From Ruminococcus sp. (GTDB lineage: Bacteria; Bacillota; Clostridia; Oscillospirales; Acutalibacteraceae), in NCBI GenBank assembly GCA_017457955.1, contig JAFTGL010000009.1, positions 124,001-188,000 of the forward strand: a stretch of DNA of 64,000 nt, written 5' to 3'. Positions 34,898 to 43,227 of the stretch are shown in pieces. A program made the position numbers and the translations under genes. The number at the start of each line of letters is the position of its first letter. Position 1 is the stretch's first letter. The notes under the pieces were generated by a model. That model was not told where the DNA came from. It did not search any database and saw nothing but the letters and a program-made list of their open reading frames with translations.

Positions 34898-34927
34898 CCT
34901 ATTTTGTTAAAATTTTAACAAAATAGG
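34898..34927. repeat. 30-bp perfect palindrome at a gene end
   Basis: CCTATTTTGTTAAAA and its exact complement without a spacer. It covers the stop codon of the minus-strand gene that ends at 34915. No clear T run follows, so termination is possible but not certain. Confidence 0.65.
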
Positions 34928-35610
34928 ATACCACCTACATCGGTCAATATATCATCTGTCAAACTGACAATTTTCGTATTGTGCCGATCACAGAATCGCC
35001 TGATGTTTTCATGATCGGGATGTCGATCGATATCGCCGCAGAAATACAACGTTTTTGTCTTTTTATCATAACCCGAAGCGCCGCCGATGAAGCCATAATC
35101 TGCGCCGTCGAGTCTGACTCTCCCCTCTTCTATCAATAAGATATCTATTTTTGATTCTTTCAATGAATGATAAATACCTTTGTCAGCGGTAATCAAAGCG
35201 TTGTCTCCGATGACTGCGCAGGAGCATTTTGCGTAGCCCTGATTAACGTGTATCAACTCATAGCCGTAGGTCTCGCAATAGTCTTTCACCTTTTGATCCA
35301 GCGATGGGATACGGCAAATCAGCCTTTTACCGAGTACAGCGGCATTTAAGCACACATTAGAGGGATAACCTCCGTCTATATGAAATCCGCACAATTCAAC
35401 ATGATAATCGCAGGAAAGATTCTCCGCGAGCCGATGACAGCATGACAGTACAAACGCCGTATCATCAAGTATCAGGCACTGCATATCGGCGTGATCCTGC
35501 TCATACGGCAGAAAGCGCGATACGCGCTCCGACGGTATCACCTGATACCCGAGAGAGCGTAATTTTTCTGCAAACTGCGGATATTTGTCGGATAAGATCG
35601 CCTTACTCAC
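34915..35610 (-). CDS. GME-fold-like protein (DUF6873-type)
   Basis: About 231 residues. It resembles clostridial proteins placed near the guanidino-modifying-enzyme fold (amidinotransferase/dimethylarginine hydrolase superfamily), with HIDGGYPSNVCLNAAVLGKRLICR in the middle, QGYAKCSCAVIGDNALITADKGIYHSL, and FIGGASGYDKKTKTLYFCGDI. I do not see a complete catalytic triad with confidence. GTG at 35610 is the likely start: GAGG is 6-7 nt upstream and it overlaps the radA stop by 8 nt, so it is coupled to radA. A TTG four codons earlier is an alternative. Function unknown. Confidence 0.65.
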   Translation of the reverse strand: MSKAILSDKYPQFAEKLRSLGYQVIPSERVSRFLPYEQDHADMQCLILDDTAFVLSCCHRLAENLSCDYHVELCGFHIDGGYPSNVCLNAAVLGKRLICRIPSLDQKVKDYCETYGYELIHVNQGYAKCSCAVIGDNALITADKGIYHSLKESKIDILLIEEGRVRLDGADYGFIGGASGYDKKTKTLYFCGDIDRHPDHENIRRFCDRHNTKIVSLTDDILTDVGGILFC

Positions 35611-36967
35611 AGATCGCCTCAAAAGCCTGTCTGACGTCTCTCACGGGAACGATCTCAACACCGTCGGGCGCGATGATATCCTTGCGGTTGTGGGACGGCA
35701 CGATGATCTTGCTGAATCCGAGACGAACCGCTTCGCTGACGCGCTGCTGTACATGGCTGACAGAACGTATTTCTCCTGCCAGACCGATCTCGCCGAACGC
35801 GATGGCGTTCTCGTTGATCGGAACATCTTTTAATGAGGATATCAGCGCGATCGCGACCGCCAGATCGACCGCGGTCTCATCCAGTCTCAGACCGCCGACG
35901 ACATTGACATAGGCGTCGGTGTTGTTAAAGTAGTATCCCGCGCGTTTTTCCAGCACCGCGATGATCATATTCATGCGGTTGTAGTCAAAGCCCGTGCACA
36001 TCCTGCGCGGATTGCCAAAGCCTGTTGATGCGGCTAAGGCTTGAATTTCCGCCAAAATAGGACGCGTACCTTCCATCGCGCACGCGATACAGGTGCCGCT
36101 GACGTTCTTCGGTCTGCCCGAAATGAGCATCAAGGACGGGTTGTCCACCTCCTGTAATCCTGTATCGGTCATCTCAAAAACGCCGATCTCATTGGTGGAG
36201 CCGTAACGGTTTTTCACCGCTCTGAGGATTCGATAAGACATCTGTCTGTCACCTTCAAAATGCAGTACGGCGTCCACGACGTGCTCAAGCACCTTTGGGC
36301 CTGCGATAGAGCCTTCTTTATTCACGTGTCCGACAATAATCATGGGGATATCCAAGCTCTTAGCCGTGCGCATGAAGAAGTTGGTCGACTCACGCACCTG
36401 CGTCACAGAACCGGGTGAAGAATTCAGCTCGGATAAAGACATCGTCTGGATAGAATCGATCATTACGATATCGGGCTTGTCCTGACGGATAGTCTCGCAT
36501 ACCAGCTCAACATCGGTCTGCGTTAAAATGTACAGATTATCGGAGTTGACGCCGAGACGGTCGGCGCGCAGCTTTAACTGGCGTTTGCTTTCCTCGCCCG
36601 ATACATACAGAATCTTCAGACTCCTGCCGAGGTATTCGCAAATCTGTAACAGGATGGTCGATTTGCCGATACCCGGATCGCCGCCTAAGAGGATCAGACT
36701 GCCTTTGACGATACCGCCGCCCATCACGCGGTCAAGCTCCTTGGAGCCCGTCTGATAGCGAATCTCATCCGTGGTGCTGATCTCGCTGATATGGACAGGC
36801 GGAGCGTAGGCTGACGCGTGGGATCGAGCCGCCGCGACAGGCTTTGAAGTGTCCTTGATCTCCTCATTCATCGTGTTCCACTCGCCGCAGGACGGGCATT
36901 TGCCGTACCATTTGGGGCTTTCATAACCACATTCCGAGCATATATAAACGCTTTTTATCTTTGCCAT
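35603..36967 (-). CDS. radA: DNA repair protein RadA
   Basis: Branch-migration helicase for homologous recombination. The 454 residues carry an N-terminal zinc finger (Cys10, Cys13, Cys24, Cys27), a RecA-like ATPase with Walker A GDPGIGKST (96-104), the RadA-specific KNRYGST, and a C-terminal Lon-like domain (INENAIAFGEIGLAGEIRSV). AAAGGAATC precedes the ATG. It follows the amidase gene by 12 nt on the same strand. Confidence 0.97.
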   Translation of the reverse strand: MAKIKSVYICSECGYESPKWYGKCPSCGEWNTMNEEIKDTSKPVAAARSHASAYAPPVHISEISTTDEIRYQTGSKELDRVMGGGIVKGSLILLGGDPGIGKSTILLQICEYLGRSLKILYVSGEESKRQLKLRADRLGVNSDNLYILTQTDVELVCETIRQDKPDIVMIDSIQTMSLSELNSSPGSVTQVRESTNFFMRTAKSLDIPMIIVGHVNKEGSIAGPKVLEHVVDAVLHFEGDRQMSYRILRAVKNRYGSTNEIGVFEMTDTGLQEVDNPSLMLISGRPKNVSGTCIACAMEGTRPILAEIQALAASTGFGNPRRMCTGFDYNRMNMIIAVLEKRAGYYFNNTDAYVNVVGGLRLDETAVDLAVAIALISSLKDVPINENAIAFGEIGLAGEIRSVSHVQQRVSEAVRLGFSKIIVPSHNRKDIIAPDGVEIVPVRDVRQAFEAICE

Positions 36968-36979
36968 GATTCCTTTCCT

Positions 36980-37687
36980 TTACTTTGATTGACTGTATTC
37001 CAGCACACCCATCGCGATGGAGTATGCTATTTGACTTTGATATCCTTCATCCAGCAGTTTGGCGCGTTCGTCGCTGTTGGACAGAAATCCGCATTCTACA
37101 ATGATCGCGGGCACTTCGGCGTTATCTAAAAGGTAAATGTCCGAGCCTGCGGGCTTCAATTCCCGCGTATTACCGCTTTGCAGGAGCGATACGACCGCAC
37201 TGCGCACCGCTTCTGCCAAAAGGATACTGTTATCATTGTTGACGGAATAAAACACCTGAGCGCCGCTGTAGGCGCTGTTATCGAACTTGTTCTGGTGAAT
37301 ACTGACGACGATATTGTTCTCACTTTCGTTGCAGATCTCTACACGGTGTTTCAGATCGGACACCTTTTTCTCGCGCAGGGTCTCGGCGCCGTCCTCATAA
37401 ACGGAGATATCCTCGTCACGAATCTCGGTCACCGTATAACCGCAAAGCCGCAATAAATCGGCGGTTTTGTTGGCAATATTGAGGTTGATATCCTTCTCAA
37501 GCACCCCGTCGACCTCCGCTCCCCCGTCTTCCCCGCCGTGTCCGGCGTCGATAATCACCGTGGGCTTTTCATCGGAGACGTCGGTCGAAGTATGGGCGGT
37601 AATGTTGGAAAACGCCGAAAACATCACAACACAGAATGATACCAACACCACCGCGAGGATAATCAGATATACCGTTTTGACTTTCAT
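36980..37687 (-). CDS. cwlD: N-acetylmuramoyl-L-alanine amidase, CwlD type
   Basis: Zinc amidase that strips peptides from peptidoglycan. CwlD acts in the mother cell to make muramic lactam in the spore cortex. The 235 residues have an N-terminal membrane anchor (about 4-26) and an Amidase_3 domain with zinc ligands His50 and Glu64 (IIDAGHGGEDGGA...EKDINL), a third His in VVSIHQNKF, and the catalytic Glu in IIVECGFLSN. It lacks the extra binding repeats of vegetative amidases, which fits CwlD. The sigK gene lies just upstream on the same strand. Confidence 0.85.
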   Translation of the reverse strand: MKVKTVYLIILAVVLVSFCVVMFSAFSNITAHTSTDVSDEKPTVIIDAGHGGEDGGAEVDGVLEKDINLNIANKTADLLRLCGYTVTEIRDEDISVYEDGAETLREKKVSDLKHRVEICNESENNIVVSIHQNKFDNSAYSGAQVFYSVNNDNSILLAEAVRSAVVSLLQSGNTRELKPAGSDIYLLDNAEVPAIIVECGFLSNSDERAKLLDEGYQSQIAYSIAMGVLEYSQSK

Positions 37688-37759
37688 ACCATCACCGCTT
37701 TATGTATATGAAAGCTCTCTTTTTATTATACTTTTATTTTGAATATAGTCAACAGATGA

Positions 37760-38449
37760 TTAAGTGCCTTTTTCATAACGTTTTCTCAGCTTATCAAGCG
37801 CTTTCTTTTCGATTCGGGAGATATATGAGCGGGAGATATTGAGATTCTTTGCCAGCTCCCGCTGTGTCAGTACCTTTCTTCCGCCGATCCCGTAGCGTCT
37901 GATGATGATTTCCCTTTCTCTCGGCGTCAGACAGTCGTCGATGTAATCCTGCAGAACCTCTAAATGGAGCTTGGTATCGACATTCTCCGCAACGTCCATA
38001 TCCGAAGCCATAATATCCATCAAGGTCAGCGGATTGCCGTCCTTATCGGTGTCGATGGTATCGTTGAGCGAGACGTCCTGTGACGATTTACGGTTGTTGC
38101 GGAAGTGCATGAGGATCTCGTTTTCGATACATCTTGACGCGTAGCTGGACAATTTGATATTCTTCTGCGGATTGAAGGTGTTGATCGCCTTGATCAGCCC
38201 GATCGTCCCGATGGAGACCAGATCATCCTGACTGCTGTCGTTCTGATAATACTTCTTGATGATGTGCGCGACGAGACGCAGATTGTGCTCGACAAGGATG
38301 TTGCGGGCGTCGATATCTCCCTTTGAAGCAAGCTCCAGATAGTGTTCCTCTTCCGCCTTTTTCAACGGTTTCGGAAAGCTCTCGCCGTGGGCGATATGAA
38401 GGATGAACAGAAAGATATATTGGCTGATATAGGATAATAACTCAAACAA
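37760..38449 (-). CDS. sigK: RNA polymerase sporulation sigma factor SigK
   Basis: Late mother-cell sigma factor. The 229-residue protein has an N-terminal hydrophobic pro-sequence (about 1-20), then the SigK/SigE core FPKPL..EEEHYLELASKGDIDARNILVEHNLRLVAHIIKKY, region 2.4 and a region 4 helix-turn-helix TQRELAKNLNISRSYISRIEKKAL. The gene is continuous, not split by a skin element. The start is TTG at 38449 with GAGGTGG before it; this ribosome site is buried in the hairpin that ends prfC (38451-38485). The pro-sequence implies processing by a SpoIVFB-type protease. Confidence 0.93.
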   Translation of the reverse strand: MFELLSYISQYIFLFILHIAHGESFPKPLKKAEEEHYLELASKGDIDARNILVEHNLRLVAHIIKKYYQNDSSQDDLVSIGTIGLIKAINTFNPQKNIKLSSYASRCIENEILMHFRNNRKSSQDVSLNDTIDTDKDGNPLTLMDIMASDMDVAENVDTKLHLEVLQDYIDDCLTPREREIIIRRYGIGGRKVLTQRELAKNLNISRSYISRIEKKALDKLRKRYEKGT

Positions 38450-38450
38450 A

Positions 38451-38485
38451 AAACCACCTCATGAAATCATATTCACGGGGTGGTT
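38451..38485 (-). terminator. prfC terminator that contains the sigK ribosome site
   Basis: On the minus strand AACCACC pairs with GGTGGTT, with an inner TGAA/TTCA stem, followed by TTTT and then the TTG start of sigK. GAGGTGG, the sigK ribosome site, lies at the base of the 3' arm. The hairpin would stop prfC transcripts and also lock sigK translation on any longer transcript. Confidence 0.7.
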
Positions 38486-38524
38486 CATTTTTGCTTGTCT
38501 GTATGAAATATGGGCACGCGAGCC

Positions 38525-40111
38525 TTATTCAGCGTTGCCGAAATCCTGCAAGGTCAGGTCTTTGTTGTGCTCCAGTGCCCAGTCGATACTCCACTCGGAG
38601 CGGAACAGGAGCAATTTGTTCTCTTTGAAATCCGCGACGACCTTGGTGTCGGAAGCGAGATCAAGCGTCTTGTAGTCCACATCCGAGGTGATCCATCGGA
38701 TAAACTGGAACGGCGTGTTCTCCATGATGATCTCAACGTTATATTCGTTCTCAAGGCGGTATTTCAGCACGTCAAACTGCAGTACACCGACAACGCCGAC
38801 GATGACCTCTTCCATACCGGATTCGGGTTCATGGAAGATCTGGATAGCGCCTTCCTGCGCGATCTGGTTCATGCCCTTGACAAACTGCTTGCGCTTCATG
38901 GTGTCCTTCTGACGTACCAGCGCGAAATGCTCGGGCGCGAAGGTAGGGATACCTTTGAACGCGAATTTCTGTCCCGGGGTGACGATGGTATCTCCGATCG
39001 AGAACATACCGGGGTCGAATACGCCGATGATGTCGCCCGCGAAGGCTTCGTCGACCACTTCACGCTCCTGCGCCATGATCTGCTGGGGCTGGGAGAGCTT
39101 CATCTTGCGGTCGCCCTGCACGTGGTAGACTTCCATATTCTTATCAAATCTGCCGGAGCAGATACGCATGAACGCCACGCGGTCACGGTGCGCCTTGTTC
39201 ATATTCGCCTGAATTTTAAAGACGAAAGCCGAGAAAAAGTCGGAATCGGGAGCGATCAGCTCATCCCCCGCTTCACGCGGCAGAGGTCCAGTCGTCAGCT
39301 GTAAGAATTCCTGCAGGAACGGTTCAACGCCGAAATTGGTCAGCGCCGAGCCGAAAAATACGGGCGTCAGCTGACCCTTGCGCACCATATCGATATCAAA
39401 TTCATTGCCTGCGCCGTCGAGCAGATCGATATCGTCAAACAGCGTGTCCTTCTGACCGTAAAACAGCTTAGATTCCAGATCAGGATCGTCAAGGGAGATT
39501 TCTTCCTGCTCCACCTCACGCTGACCGTTGTTAGCAGTATAAGAGAGGATCTTTCCCTTCTTGCGGTCATAGACGCCCTTGAACTCCTTGCCGGAGCCGA
39601 TGGGCCAGTTCATCGGGCAGGTGTTGATACCGAGGACATTCTCGATATCCTCGAGCAGATCAAAGGGGTTCTGCGCGTCGCGGTCCATCTTGTTGATGAA
39701 GGTGATGATCGGGATATGACGCATGACGCAGACCTTGAACAGCTTCTTCGTCTGGTTTTCGACGCCCTTTGATGCGTCGATGACCATGACAGCGCTGTCG
39801 GCAGCCATCAGCGTACGGTAGGTATCCTCCGAGAAGTCCTGATGTCCGGGCGTATCGAGAATATTGATGCAATAGCCGTCATATTTGAACTGTAATACAG
39901 ACGAGGTAACGGAAATACCTCTCTGCTTCTCGATCTCCATCCAGTCGGAAACCGCGTGCTTCGCGGTCTTTTTGCCTTTGACAGAACCGGCTAAATTGAT
40001 CGCCCCGCCGTACAGCAGGAGCTTTTCCGTCAAGGTGGTTTTACCGGCGTCAGGATGGGAGATGATGGCAAATGTACGCCGTTTATCGATCTGTTCGGTT
40101 AATGTGCTCAA
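38525..40111 (-). CDS. prfC: Peptide chain release factor 3
   Basis: GTPase that recycles RF1/RF2 after termination. The 528 residues have P-loop SHPDAGKTT (18-26), the G3 motif DTPGHQDF, the G4 motif INKMDRD, then RF3-specific domains II and III. TTG at 40111 is the likely start, since GGAGG is 6-7 nt upstream and no ATG is available. It is transcribed alone toward sigK with a hairpin between. Confidence 0.96.
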   Translation of the reverse strand: MSTLTEQIDKRRTFAIISHPDAGKTTLTEKLLLYGGAINLAGSVKGKKTAKHAVSDWMEIEKQRGISVTSSVLQFKYDGYCINILDTPGHQDFSEDTYRTLMAADSAVMVIDASKGVENQTKKLFKVCVMRHIPIITFINKMDRDAQNPFDLLEDIENVLGINTCPMNWPIGSGKEFKGVYDRKKGKILSYTANNGQREVEQEEISLDDPDLESKLFYGQKDTLFDDIDLLDGAGNEFDIDMVRKGQLTPVFFGSALTNFGVEPFLQEFLQLTTGPLPREAGDELIAPDSDFFSAFVFKIQANMNKAHRDRVAFMRICSGRFDKNMEVYHVQGDRKMKLSQPQQIMAQEREVVDEAFAGDIIGVFDPGMFSIGDTIVTPGQKFAFKGIPTFAPEHFALVRQKDTMKRKQFVKGMNQIAQEGAIQIFHEPESGMEEVIVGVVGVLQFDVLKYRLENEYNVEIIMENTPFQFIRWITSDVDYKTLDLASDTKVVADFKENKLLLFRSEWSIDWALEHNKDLTLQDFGNAE

Positions 40112-40352
40112 TGTGTTCCTCCGTATATCGTCAGGAATTTAACACTCTGTTAGTGCAAATTGCTCTACAAACGATGTGTTTTTTCGTGATACGGTATAAT
40201 TTTACTATTAATGTATGGTAAAAGTCAACAACTTTAAGGTTGTTTTTTCTACGTTAAATTATACAAATGCTCTTGACTTTTTCGGAATATTTTATTAAAA
40301 TAGCTTTACAAACAAGAATTCATCTAAGTTTTTTCATATACCTTCCAAATTT

Positions 40353-40378
40353 GAGGCAGGAACGCGAGTTCCTGCCTC
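40353..40378 (+). other. Leader hairpin before hemW
   Basis: An 11-bp stem GAGGCAGGAAC / GTTCCTGCCTC with a GCGA tetraloop, about 25 nt before the hemW start and followed by ACCCCTTTG rather than T's. It looks like an mRNA 5' stabiliser or a weak control element. Confidence 0.5.
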
Positions 40379-40401
40379 ACCCCTTTGTATCGGAGCTTCT
40401 T

Positions 40402-41508
40402 ATGAATCCTATCGGACTGTACCTTCATATTCCTTTTTGCGACGGCAAATGCGCTTACTGCAACTTTTTCAGCCGCCGCGCGGATAACGATCGTTTAAAT
40501 GAATATACCGAAAGGCTGATTGCCTGTATTGCTGATTGGGGCAGGAAGATCGACCGCACGGTCGATACCGTTTATTTCGGCGGCGGAACCCCTTCCCTGT
40601 TAGGTCACGATCGTTTGATTGCTGTTTTAGAGGGCGTATACCGTTCTTTTACTGTTTCAGCTCATGCGGAAATCACCGTAGAAGTCAATCCTTCTTCTAC
40701 CGATGATCTTGATTTTGCCGCACTGCGTCAGGCGGGATTTAACAGGCTTTCGATCGGTTTGCAAAGTGCGAATGACAATGAACTGGAGATCCTTGGACGG
40801 CGGCACAGTGTTGATGATGCACGCCGTACGGTTCGAAGAGCACAGGCGGCAGGCTTTGACAATATCTCACTCGACGTCATGCTTGCGATTCCCGAACAGA
40901 CAGTGAACAGCTTGGACAAAACGCTGGAATTCTGCGCGTCCTGTCATGTACAGCATATTTCTGCTTATATCCTGAAAGTTGAAGAAGGCACAAAGTTTTA
41001 TCAGCTGAAAGATAAGCTCCCGCTGTTCACAGACGATGAGCAGGCTGCTTTCTACGAGCATACTGTAGAGAAACTTTCAAAGCTCGGTTATCCGCAATAT
41101 GAGATCTCCAATTTCGCGCAAAAAGGCTGTGAAAGCAGGCATAATCTGCACTACTGGCATGATGACGAATATCTGGGACTCGGACCGTCGGCACACTCCT
41201 TTCTGGATGGCAAGCGGTTTTATTATGACAGCGATTTTCAATGCTTTTACGACGGTCATATCTGCGATGAATCTGATGGCGGCGACAGCGACGAGTATAT
41301 CATGCTCGCTTTGCGCCTGACGGAAGGGCTGAGATTCGCGGAATATGAAAGACGTTTTCATCAGCCTGTCAGCGATCGTTTGATTAAATCAGCGCGGAAT
41401 TTACAGTCACAGGGACTTTGTGAGGTGAGCGATACATCGGTATCGTTAACGGTGAAAGGCTTTCTTGTATCCAACGCGGTTATCGCGTATTTATTAGAAA
41501 ACTCTTGA
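40402..41508 (+). CDS. hemW: HemW-like radical SAM protein
   Basis: A 368-residue radical SAM protein related to coproporphyrinogen III oxidase HemN. The 4Fe-4S motif is C13-x3-C17-x2-C20 in HIPFCDGKCAYCNF. The motif ends C-N-F and lacks the fourth Cys of true HemN, so HemW (heme chaperone) is the better name. Substrate-site residues VNPSS, GLQS and YQISNFA-like sequence follow. ATG at 40402 has CGGAG upstream; the longer frame crosses the leader hairpin. Its stop overlaps the -35 box of the tRNA-Ser promoter. Confidence 0.9.
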   Translation: MNPIGLYLHIPFCDGKCAYCNFFSRRADNDRLNEYTERLIACIADWGRKIDRTVDTVYFGGGTPSLLGHDRLIAVLEGVYRSFTVSAHAEITVEVNPSSTDDLDFAALRQAGFNRLSIGLQSANDNELEILGRRHSVDDARRTVRRAQAAGFDNISLDVMLAIPEQTVNSLDKTLEFCASCHVQHISAYILKVEEGTKFYQLKDKLPLFTDDEQAAFYEHTVEKLSKLGYPQYEISNFAQKGCESRHNLHYWHDDEYLGLGPSAHSFLDGKRFYYDSDFQCFYDGHICDESDGGDSDEYIMLALRLTEGLRFAEYERRFHQPVSDRLIKSARNLQSQGLCEVSDTSVSLTVKGFLVSNAVIAYLLENS

Positions 41509-41533
41509 CAATATCCGCAAAACAAAGTAAAAT
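41505..41533 (+). promoter_or_regulatory. Promoter for tRNA-Ser (CGA)
   Basis: TTGACA (41505-41510), a 17-nt spacer and TAAAAT (41528-41533). The -35 box includes the hemW stop codon. Confidence 0.82.
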
Positions 41534-41554
41534 AACTCTTGCACAGTTGAATAC

Positions 41555-41643
41555 GGAAGCGTATCGAAGTGGTCATAACGGGCCTGACTCGAAATCAGGT
41601 AGTCCTCACGGGCTCGTGGGTTCGAATCCCACCGCTTCCGCCA
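41555..41643 (+). tRNA. tRNA-Ser (CGA)
   Basis: An 89-nt class II tRNA with acceptor GGAAGCG/CGCTTCC, anticodon loop CTCGAAA, a long variable arm and encoded CCA. Confidence 0.97.
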
Positions 41644-41648
41644 TTGAT

Positions 41649-41680
41649 AAAAGAGACAGCCGCACGGTTGTCTCTTTTGT
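41649..41680 (+). terminator. Terminator after tRNA-Ser
   Basis: Arms AAAAGAGACAGCCG and CGGTTGTCTCTTTT with a two-base loop and one G-T pair. The T run is partly in the stem. Confidence 0.85.
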
Positions 41681-41702
41681 CATATAATCCACAGAAGCGC
41701 AA

Positions 41703-41725
41703 GCGATGGGATTCGAAGGCGACCG
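41703..41725 (+). repeat. Inverted partial copy of a tRNA T-arm
   Basis: GCGATGGGATTCGAA (41703-41717) matches the reverse complement of the tRNA-Ser T-arm and acceptor start with one difference, and is followed by GGCGACCG. The same tail follows the inverted tRNA-Gly copy at 56339-56366. No function is evident. Confidence 0.55.
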
Positions 41726-41809
41726 CTTTTGTTGTAACATTTTTCTTGCATAGCCCTTTACTTTCCTGTATAATTATGTCATTATTTGTCGATAAGGAAG
41801 GTGGAAGGC

Positions 41810-43177
41810 ATGAAGCGCGGGTTATGTTTGTTATTATCACTGATCATACTGTCGCTTACCGCATTATCATTCTCCGCCTTCACCGTCCTGACTTCGGGTG
41901 TATATCAGAGCGCCGATTCATCCGGAGCTTATACGGTCAGATACAACGGATCACACGCCGATATCACACGATATGCGTCTCAGACATCTTCTGCTTCCTT
42001 TGATCTGCCCTATCATATCAATGCGGCATGCGCCTATAACAGCAGGGTCGTCTTATTCTGTAATGATCCAAATAACATTCAGATCATCGTATATGTTTAT
42101 GATATTGACACAGACGTGTTGGACAGCTTTGTGATTTACGGCACAAGGCTCTACAGCTCGACTGATTTTTGCTGTAATGATAACGCGATATTCATTGAGA
42201 ACTATCGTGACAGCCACGAGTTGAAAGCATATTCATTCACAGGTCCTTTAATCAATACTTATCGATTCGATAATGAGATCACTTCCGTCTTCGGCGGCTA
42301 TCATTCAGGAGTATTCGCGGTCAGCGGAGACAGGCTCTATTCTCTGAACTCAAACAGCTTTTCCGTGATCTCGGGCGATTCTGTGCGAACTCCCCTCTTC
42401 CCTGCGGATACCGACATTCTTGCGTCAGTTTACGGTGATGTATATATCCTTGACGGCAGCCGTATTACCGACGCGTTTTCAGTGGATTCAGATAATACTG
42501 CCGCTTCTGCGTGTGTGATCGGCAATCGGCTTTATTTTCCAAGCGGAAACACGATCTACGGTTACGATATCAACAGCGGTGACAAAGTCAGCTCTTATCA
42601 CTGTTCGTCAGACGTCAATTTGCTGTATGCGGACGGAAATAATGTCGTTGCTGTCAACAGCACATCGTATATCCGTATCCCTCAAAATGATTTTACAAAT
42701 CTAAGGACAACGGAAGATAATCAAGCTGATAACGAAATTGTCGATATCTCCGCAGACAATCCACCCAACAATCGTTCTGTTTCCCGCATTTCGTCGGGTG
42801 TTTATCAAGTCGATTATGAGTATTATCGCATTATGGGTATCCCGCCCGAAACAACGTTCGCTCAATTCAAAAAGAATATCAATTATGACGGTTATACTCT
42901 TGAACTTTATCGTGATAACGCGCTTAGAAAAAGCGGTAACGTCGGCACAGCAATGACCGCGGTTTTTACCTACGGAAACAGCAGCGTTACTTTTGAATTA
43001 TCTGTCGTAGGCGATATTACAGGCGAAGGAAACTGTAATTCTAGGGATCTGACGGTTCTTATGGATCATCTGAACGGCGCCGCCGACTTCAACGGGGTAT
43101 ATGAAAATGCTGCGGATTTATCCGGTGACGGTATTGTAGACGTGGTTGATCTTGCGATATTGAAAAGTACGATATAA
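41810..43177 (+). CDS. Secreted dockerin protein with propeller-like repeats
   Basis: The 455-residue protein has a signal peptide (about 1-25, ending LSFSAF) and about 250 residues of repeated beta-strand blocks rich in Tyr, Asn and Ser that look like a degenerate propeller (DRLYSLNSNSF, GDVYILDGSRI, GNRLYFPSGNTIYGYD). A small domain follows near 320-395, then a C-terminal dockerin-type pair of calcium loops (DITGEGNCNSRDLTVLMDHL and DLSGDGIVDVVDLAIL, about 398-453). The dockerin should bind a cohesin scaffold or surface protein outside the cell. ATG at 41810 follows GTGGAAGG. The ligand of the propeller part is unknown. Confidence 0.82.
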   Translation: MKRGLCLLLSLIILSLTALSFSAFTVLTSGVYQSADSSGAYTVRYNGSHADITRYASQTSSASFDLPYHINAACAYNSRVVLFCNDPNNIQIIVYVYDIDTDVLDSFVIYGTRLYSSTDFCCNDNAIFIENYRDSHELKAYSFTGPLINTYRFDNEITSVFGGYHSGVFAVSGDRLYSLNSNSFSVISGDSVRTPLFPADTDILASVYGDVYILDGSRITDAFSVDSDNTAASACVIGNRLYFPSGNTIYGYDINSGDKVSSYHCSSDVNLLYADGNNVVAVNSTSYIRIPQNDFTNLRTTEDNQADNEIVDISADNPPNNRSVSRISSGVYQVDYEYYRIMGIPPETTFAQFKKNINYDGYTLELYRDNALRKSGNVGTAMTAVFTYGNSSVTFELSVVGDITGEGNCNSRDLTVLMDHLNGAADFNGVYENAADLSGDGIVDVVDLAILKSTI

Positions 43178-43184
43178 AGTGAAT

Positions 43185-43216
43185 GCCCCGCTGTTCAATT
43201 CAGCGGGGCTGTTCTT
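43185..43216. terminator. Terminator after the dockerin gene
   Basis: Stem GCCCCGCTG / CAGCGGGGC with a 7-nt loop, followed by TGTTCTTA, between convergent genes. Confidence 0.85.
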
Positions 43217-43227
43217 ATCAGTATGTT

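Larger units (their letters stand above)
34282..34914. other. AT-rich non-coding spacer with palindromes
   Basis: 633 bases without a convincing gene, much richer in A and T than its surroundings. It contains three long inverted repeats (listed separately), a tandem repeat of TTTATGATACGA near 34555-34580, and the 9-bp inverted pair TGTATTTGC / GCAAATACA (about 34788-34847). A 63-codon open frame across it has no ribosome site and runs through a palindrome, so it is rejected. Confidence 0.7.

Noticed and set aside
38510..39304. 264-codon plus-strand frame opposite prfC
   Set aside because: Antisense shadow of a conserved GTPase gene.
41595..41840. Minus-strand frame containing GGIRTHEP
   Set aside because: This is the familiar artefact of translating a tRNA gene in reverse; it covers tRNA-Ser.
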